Below are positions 5,452 to 7,767 of a stretch of DNA of 7,767 nucleotides, piece after piece (position 1 is the first letter of the stretch; each line of letters starts with the position of its first letter). Source of the stretch: Hyphomicrobiaceae bacterium (lineage in GTDB: Bacteria > Pseudomonadota > Alphaproteobacteria > Rhizobiales > MH13); contig JAGRKQ010000051.1 of assembly GCA_020442235.1 (NCBI GenBank), positions 1,926 to 9,692 of the forward strand, in the 5' to 3' direction. Made by a program: the position numbers and the translations under genes. The notes beneath the pieces are model-generated. The model made no database searches. It saw nothing but the letters and a program-made list of their open reading frames with translations, and was not told the DNA's origin.

Positions 5452-5473
5452 AGCGCACCTTCTCAGGACCCGC

Positions 5474-5495
5474 AGCCCGGCCTGCCGGCCGGGCT
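5474..5495. terminator. Bidirectional hairpin between convergent DUF1150 and ptsN genes
   Basis: AGCCCGGCC (5474-5482) and GGCCGGGCT (5487-5495) form a perfect 9-bp GC-rich stem with a TGCC loop, placed between the DUF1150 stop and the ptsN stop. There is no T-run on either side, so it is either a weak intrinsic terminator or an mRNA 3'-end stabiliser. Its position between converging genes favours a shared terminator-like role. Confidence 0.6.
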
Positions 5496-5966
5496 TCAGG
5501 CGGCGTTGTTGGTCGAGGTCACCGGATTGGCGAGCAGCGCATGGATCGCGGCGGCATCGCCGGATGCGCGCAGCTTCTGAGCGGTCTGCGGATCGCGCAG
5601 GACACGGGCGATGCGCGCCAGCGCCTTGAGATGATCGGCCCCCGCCCCTTCCGGCGCCAGAAGCAGGAAGATGAGATCGACCGGCTGGTCGTCCAGCGCC
5701 TCGAAGTCGATCGGCTTTTCAAGCCGCGCAAACACGCCCTTGATGCTGTCGAGGCGGGTCAGCTTGCCGTGCGGGATGGCCACGCCATGACCGACGCCGG
5801 TTGAGCCGAGACGCTCGCGGTGAAGCAGCGTCTCGAAGATCTCGCGCTCCGGCATGCCGGTGACTTCAGCGCCCTTGGCCGAAAGTTCCTGCAAAGCCTG
5901 CTTCTTGGAGCTGGCACGCAAGGAGGCGACGACCGCCTCCGGGGTCAGAAGATCGGAAAGGTCCAT
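5496..5966 (-). CDS. ptsN: PtsN, nitrogen-PTS enzyme IIA (EIIA-Ntr)
   Basis: The 156-residue protein is a PTS EIIA type-2 domain: LLTPEAVVASLRASSKKQALQELS, then REIFETLLHRERLGSTGVGHGVAIPHGKL, with the phosphorylated histidine H66 in AIPHGK. PVDLIFLLLAPEGAGADHLKALARIARVLRD completes the signature. Enzyme I-Ntr and NPr (encoded elsewhere) pass phosphate to this histidine. PtsN then regulates targets such as potassium transport, sensor kinases or stringent-response enzymes by binding rather than sugar import; which targets apply here is unknown. The gene lies 41 nt downstream of hpf on the same strand, the standard rpoN-hpf-ptsN order. The ATG at 5964-5966 has only a weak purine stretch upstream, but the family start agrees. 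Confidence 0.96.
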   Translation of the reverse strand: MDLSDLLTPEAVVASLRASSKKQALQELSAKGAEVTGMPEREIFETLLHRERLGSTGVGHGVAIPHGKLTRLDSIKGVFARLEKPIDFEALDDQPVDLIFLLLAPEGAGADHLKALARIARVLRDPQTAQKLRASGDAAAIHALLANPVTSTNNAA

Positions 5967-5989
5967 TGCAGCTTTTCTAGCCCCTATTC

Positions 5990-6004
5990 CGCCCTGGCCG
6001 GGCG
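5990..6004 (-). other. Short hairpin in the hpf-ptsN intergenic gap
   Basis: CGCCC and GGGCG form a 5-bp stem with a 5-nt loop within the 41-nt gap. It could trim or stabilise the operon mRNA or slightly attenuate transcription into ptsN. It lacks a T-run, so it is not a clear terminator, and short GC stems are common by chance in such sequence. Confidence 0.25.
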
Positions 6005-6007
6005 CAA

Positions 6008-6583
6008 TCAGGCGCTCGCGGCAGCGGTCAGTGCTGGGTCGATCCAGCCGATGTTTCCATCGGAGCGGCGATAGATCACATTCACGCCGCCATTTCCGGC
6101 ATTGCGGAACACCAGAACAGGGGCTCCTGTCAAGTCCAGCTCCATCACGGCCATGGCCACGGTGAGCGTTTTGACGTTCTTTTGCGTCTCCGCGATCACC
6201 GCCGGGGCGAAGTCTTCGGCGACCTCTTCTTCCTCATCGGGCGTTGCGAAGACGGTGTAGTTGATGACTTCGGCCGCGCTCTCGCCGCCCTTCTTGTCCT
6301 TCAGCTTGCGCTTGTAGCGACGCAGGCGCTTTTCGATCTTGTCGGCGGCCTGATCGGCGCTCTGGTGCGGATCGAAGGCCATGGCGGAGGTCTGCAGGAC
6401 CACGCCGGTGTCGAGATGGATCATGCATTCGGTGCGGAAGCCCGAACCCTCGCGCTCGATGGTCACGTGACCGGAAAAGCCCCGGTCGGTGTATTTGTCG
6501 ACGGCCTCGCCGATCCGGCCGACCACATGTCCCCTAAGTGCCTCGCCAATATCGACATTCTTTCCGGAGACGCGCAGAGTCAT
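6008..6583 (-). CDS. hpf: Long-form ribosome hibernation-promoting factor (HPF / sigma-54 modulation protein)
   Basis: The 191-residue protein has the N-terminal ribosome-binding domain (residues 1-100: MTLRVSGKNVDIGEALRGHV, FSGHVTIERE, the basic DKIEKRLRRYKRKLKDKK segment). An acidic linker (about 115-125) follows, then the C-terminal domain (about 133-185) ending VLVFRNAGNGGVNVIYRRSDGNIGWIDP. This two-domain long form dimerises 70S ribosomes into 100S particles in stationary phase. The ATG at 6581-6583 follows AAGGACAAGG and gives the family start MTLRVSG; an upstream in-frame ATG adds 18 unconserved residues. A 119-nt gap separates it from rpoN, so it may also have its own promoter, though none is convincing by eye. 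Confidence 0.96.
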   Translation of the reverse strand: MTLRVSGKNVDIGEALRGHVVGRIGEAVDKYTDRGFSGHVTIEREGSGFRTECMIHLDTGVVLQTSAMAFDPHQSADQAADKIEKRLRRYKRKLKDKKGGESAAEVINYTVFATPDEEEEVAEDFAPAVIAETQKNVKTLTVAMAVMELDLTGAPVLVFRNAGNGGVNVIYRRSDGNIGWIDPALTAAASA

Positions 6584-6702
6584 GATCCTTGTCCTTCTTG
6601 TTGCGAGGGGCGGTTCGTATCCCTTCCCTGAACTCATGCTGGCACGGACAACGCGGCGCGAAAAGACTTGACCGACAATCGATTTTCAGCCTTGGCGGCG
6701 CA

Positions 6703-7767
6703 TCAGCCGAAGGCGGCCATCGCCTGTTTTTCCCGCCGGCGCTGAACAGACGAGGGGATCGCCATCGCTTCGCGGTATTTCGCAACGGTGCGTCGTGCGA
6801 TGTCTATTCCATCCTCTTTCAAAAGCTTGACCAATGTGTCGTCGGAAAGGATCGCATTTGCGGCTTCGGCATCAATGAGCTGGCGAATCCGGTGACGCAC
6901 GGCTTCGGCCGAATGCGCCTCGCCGCCATCGGCCGAGGCGATTGCGGTGGTGAAGAAAAATTTCAGCTCGAACAGGCCGCGCGGCGTCATCATGTATTTG
7001 TTCGAGGTGACGCGACTGACGGTTGATTCGTGCATGGAGATGGCGTCGGCCACCGCCTTCAGGGTCAACGGCTTGAGGTGGCGCACGCCGTGCAGCAGGA
7101 AGGCGTCCTGCTGGCGGATGATCTCGCCGGCAACCTTGAGGATGGTGCGGGCGCGCTGGTCGAGGCTTTTCACCAGCCAGGTCGCATCCGCCAGGCACTC
7201 GGCCATATAGGCCTTGTCCTCGCCGCCCATCTTCGAGGCGATGCGCGTGTGATAGGCATGGTTCACGAGCACCCGCGGCAGGGCCTCGGAATTGAGATCG
7301 ATGAGCCAGCTGCCGTCCGGCGCCGCGCGCACCAGAATGTCGGGCTCGACGGTTTCCACGCGCGCCGCGCCGAAGGCCGCGCCCGGACGCGGATCGAGGG
7401 CGCGGATTTCGGCGACCATGTCGATCATGTCCTCGCGGTCGACACCGCAAAGCGCGCAGAGCCGCGCAAATTCGCGCCGGGCGAGAAGATCGAGATGGTC
7501 GAGAAGGATCTGCATGGCCGGATCCAGCCGGTCGCGCTCGGAAAGCTGGAGGGCGAGGCATTCGGCAAGGCTGCGGGCGCCGACGCCGGTCGGCTCGAAA
7601 CTGCGGATGAGGGCGAGAACCGCCTCGACCTCGTCAAGCGGCGCTCCCAGCCGCTCGGCGATCTCCCCGCAATCGCCGGCAAACCAGCCATTGGCATCGA
7701 TCAGGTCGATGAGGTTGACGCCGATGAGCCGGCGGGCCGGATCGGGCTCGGCCAGTTCCAGCTGGCG
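6703..7767 (-). CDS. rpoN: RpoN, RNA polymerase sigma-54 factor, C-terminal part (cut by window end)
   Basis: The frame is open from the window end and encodes the last 354 residues; roughly the first 150, including the glutamine-rich activator-contact region, lie outside. The visible part begins in the core-binding domain (IGVNLIDLIDANGWF, FEPTGVGARSLAECLALQL). It contains the DNA-binding helix-turn-helix (LTLKAVADAISMHESTVSRVTSNKY, partial residues about 234-258) and the RpoN box ARRTVAKYRE (about 324-333), which contacts the -24 promoter element. All key C-terminal elements are intact. RpoN needs AAA+ activators such as the AcoR-type protein at the other end of the window. An internal methionine at 7515 is not the true start. 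hpf and ptsN follow on the same strand. Confidence 0.97.
   Translation of the reverse strand, partial: RQLELAEPDPARRLIGVNLIDLIDANGWFAGDCGEIAERLGAPLDEVEAVLALIRSFEPTGVGARSLAECLALQLSERDRLDPAMQILLDHLDLLARREFARLCALCGVDREDMIDMVAEIRALDPRPGAAFGAARVETVEPDILVRAAPDGSWLIDLNSEALPRVLVNHAYHTRIASKMGGEDKAYMAECLADATWLVKSLDQRARTILKVAGEIIRQQDAFLLHGVRHLKPLTLKAVADAISMHESTVSRVTSNKYMMTPRGLFELKFFFTTAIASADGGEAHSAEAVRHRIRQLIDAEAANAILSDDTLVKLLKEDGIDIARRTVAKYREAMAIPSSVQRRREKQAMAAFG

Noticed and set aside
6640..6656. TGGCACG at 6640-6646 as a sigma-54 promoter near rpoN
   Set aside because: The -24-like half is good, but the required TTGC-type -12 element at the proper distance is missing, and it points the wrong way for hpf.

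Overview
This is a GC-rich window from what looks like an alphaproteobacterium, most likely of the order Hyphomicrobiales (Rhizobiales). The evidence is the gene set: rpoN, long-form hpf and ptsN in a row, followed by a DUF1150 gene and a small heat-shock gene. Rhizobial-type dispersed palindromes and a near-consensus alphaproteobacterial RpoH promoter point the same way. No genus can be named from what is visible.

Left part (1-2749). The window opens with the N-terminal part of a minus-strand AcoR-type sigma-54-dependent activator, cut by the window edge. A gap of about 240 bases follows, holding two inverted, decayed copies of a dispersed palindromic repeat. Next is an HxlR-family repressor on the minus strand. 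It is divergent from a three-gene plus-strand cassette: a VOC (glyoxalase-fold) protein, a DUF1428 (YbaA-like) protein and a PhnB-type VOC protein. The divergent gap is AT-rich and contains a candidate operator. The arrangement suggests a small stress or detoxification unit controlled by the HxlR protein, but no substrate can be read from sequence.

Middle part (2746-4435). Two overlapping minus-strand genes form an operon: a 2-oxoglutarate/Fe(II) dioxygenase with a cysteine-less peroxiredoxin-like N-terminal domain, then a three-helix membrane protein resembling the PycTM effector of Pycsar anti-phage systems (DUF5706-like). No cyclase is present. This pair is the least ordinary coding content of the window. 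It ends tail-to-tail against the PhnB-type gene, with both stop codons inside the same CTAG.

Right part (4436-7767). A small heat-shock protein gene is preceded by an RpoH-like promoter and a leader of about 96 nt rich in hairpins. In that leader one segment can pair with either of two TGCGG copies, the second overlapping the ribosome binding site, so it is a candidate RNA thermometer. A DUF1150 gene follows and ends at a 9-bp hairpin facing ptsN. On the minus strand, rpoN (C-terminal 354 residues, cut by the window end), hpf and ptsN form the conserved nitrogen-PTS / sigma-54 cluster. This region covers sigma-54 transcription, ribosome hibernation, PTS-Ntr signalling and protein protection.
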